DNA of 23,127 nucleotides from NCBI GenBank assembly GCA_014729935.1, contig WJJB01000363.1, positions 1 through 23,127 of the forward strand, in the 5' to 3' direction. Below, piece by piece: positions 22,215 through 23,127 of the stretch (position 1 is its first letter; each line of letters starts with the position of its first letter). The position numbers were made by a program, and so were the translations under genes. The notes beneath the pieces are model-generated. The model ran no database searches, was not told the DNA's origin, and saw nothing but the letters and a program-made list of their open reading frames with translations. This DNA is from Candidatus Bathyarchaeota archaeon. GTDB taxonomy: Archaea; Asgardarchaeota; Lokiarchaeia; Sigyniarchaeales; Sigyniarchaeaceae.

Positions 22215-23127
22215 ATGGGCAAAACAATCACCGAGAAAATATTGGCTACAAAGGCTGGCAAGGATGAGGTGGCACCGGGTGAATTCATCCTTGCGGGTAT
22301 CGACGTGGCATTGGCAAATGACATCACCGCTCCCATTGCCATCAAGCAATTCAAGAGAATGGCTGGCAAGGTATTCAACAAGGATAAGATAGCCTTGGTC
22401 CTGGATCATTTCACCCCGAACAAGGATATAAAATCGGCGGAGCAATCATGTTTTATCAGGGAATTTGCCCGGGAGCAAGAGATCACGCATTTCTACGATA
22501 CCGGCAAGGTGGGTATAGAGCATTGTCTCCTTCCAGAAAAAGGGATAGTGTACCCTGGTGCATTGATTGTTGGTGCCGATAGCCATACATGCACGTATGG
22601 GGGATTGGGAGCGTTTGCCACCGGCATGGGATCAACGGATATTGGATTTGCCATGGCTACTGGAAAAACGTGGTTGAAGGTTCCAGAAACCATCAAGATA
22701 CACTACAGCGGGATGCTGGATGAGTGGGTTTCAGGTAAGGACGTCATTCTGTACACCATTGGCAAGATGGGAGTTGATGGTGCAACCTACAAGGTGATGG
22801 AATTCACCGGACCGGTAATTGAGAGTTTGGACATGGCGGGCAGGTTTACCATGTGTAACATGGCAATCGAGGCAGGAGCGAAAACTGGGATTATCAATCC
22901 CGATGAGATTACAATGGAATACATGAAGGGCAAGATTGCATCCCCTCCAGAAATGGTTACCAGTGATGAGGATGCGGCATACTCTCAATCCATCGAGATC
23001 AATTGCGATGCCCTTGAACCCCAAGTTGCCATGCCACATTTACCTGAAAACACGAAGCCCATCAGCGAGGTGAGGGCCATGCACGTGTTGGTGGACCAAT
23101 CGGTGATCGGAAGTTGCACCAATGGCA
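22215..23127 (+). CDS. leuC: 3-isopropylmalate dehydratase/homoaconitase-type large subunit, 3'-partial
   Basis: The gene runs off the right end after 304 residues of an expected 420 or so. The ATG at 22215 follows GGTGG with 7 bases of spacing. Landmarks are MGKTITEKIL, LDHFTPNKDIKSAEQ, GIEHCLLPE, GADSHTCTYGGLGAFATGMGSTD (substrate and cluster neighbourhood), ATGKTWLKVPE and, at the edge, IGSCTNG with the first 4Fe-4S ligand (C301). The second and third Cys ligands lie outside the window. The enzyme isomerises isopropylmalate in leucine synthesis or acts on homocitrate-like substrates; the two cannot be separated here because specificity lies largely in the small subunit. A weak TATA-like CATTTATG lies at 22153-22160. 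Confidence 0.93.
   Translation, partial: MGKTITEKILATKAGKDEVAPGEFILAGIDVALANDITAPIAIKQFKRMAGKVFNKDKIALVLDHFTPNKDIKSAEQSCFIREFAREQEITHFYDTGKVGIEHCLLPEKGIVYPGALIVGADSHTCTYGGLGAFATGMGSTDIGFAMATGKTWLKVPETIKIHYSGMLDEWVSGKDVILYTIGKMGVDGATYKVMEFTGPVIESLDMAGRFTMCNMAIEAGAKTGIINPDEITMEYMKGKIASPPEMVTSDEDAAYSQSIEINCDALEPQVAMPHLPENTKPISEVRAMHVLVDQSVIGSCTNG

Noticed and set aside
1..23127. CRISPR array, insertion sequence or prophage
   Set aside because: There are no regularly spaced repeats, transposase, integrase or phage structural genes in any frame.

Overview
The window looks like archaeal chromosome, most likely from an Asgard-group archaeon or a close relative. The archaeal signs are TATA-box-like elements about 25 bases before likely transcript starts, genes that appear leaderless, a GPN-loop GTPase, an ADP-forming acyl-CoA synthetase subunit, a surface protein crowded with N-glycosylation sequons, and a tRNA-Arg gene with no encoded CCA. 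The Asgard lean rests on protein families that look eukaryote-like: MIT/TPR-like helical repeat proteins, an IFT52-like (GIFT) domain, and proteins joining von Willebrand A domains to RING/PHD-like zinc fingers. No marker gene fixes the lineage, so this is inference.

Layout. Bases 2-5805 hold a plus-strand run of five genes: a helical-repeat protein that enters from the left edge, a GIFT-domain protein ending in a ribbon-helix-helix-like segment, a second helical-repeat protein with a long coiled coil, and two small proteins I do not recognise. Two minus-strand genes follow (5810-6955): a small Cys4 protein and a MIT-like protein with an acidic tail. A divergent promoter separates these from a Gfo/Idh/MocA oxidoreductase (7042-8208). 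Next come a vWA protein with two C4HC3 zinc fingers, a small unknown protein, a bacterial-style methionyl-tRNA synthetase with a fused C-terminal tRNA-binding domain, a glycosylated membrane-anchored surface protein, and an ADP-forming acyl-CoA synthetase alpha subunit. A second vWA plus C4HC3 protein precedes the purine pair purB-purM. The right end holds a HAD-fold phosphatase-like protein, a convergent GNAT acetyltransferase, tRNA-Arg(GCG), a GPN-loop GTPase and the start of a 3-isopropylmalate dehydratase-type large subunit cut by the window end.

How the genes may work together. The housekeeping genes (metG, purB, purM, tRNA-Arg, GPN GTPase, LeuC-type dehydratase) appear independent of one another apart from the purB-purM coupling. 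Two sets stand out as possible undescribed systems. The first is the left-end locus, where a GIFT protein is sandwiched between two related helical-repeat proteins, with a third MIT-like protein close by. The second is the pair of vWA-zinc finger proteins about 6 kb apart, which share one zinc-finger design. One keeps its metal-site motif and adds a second finger, and its layout recalls the TFIIH subunit Ssl1/p44. Base composition also shifts: the left end is AT-richer and the purB-to-GNAT stretch is distinctly GC-richer.
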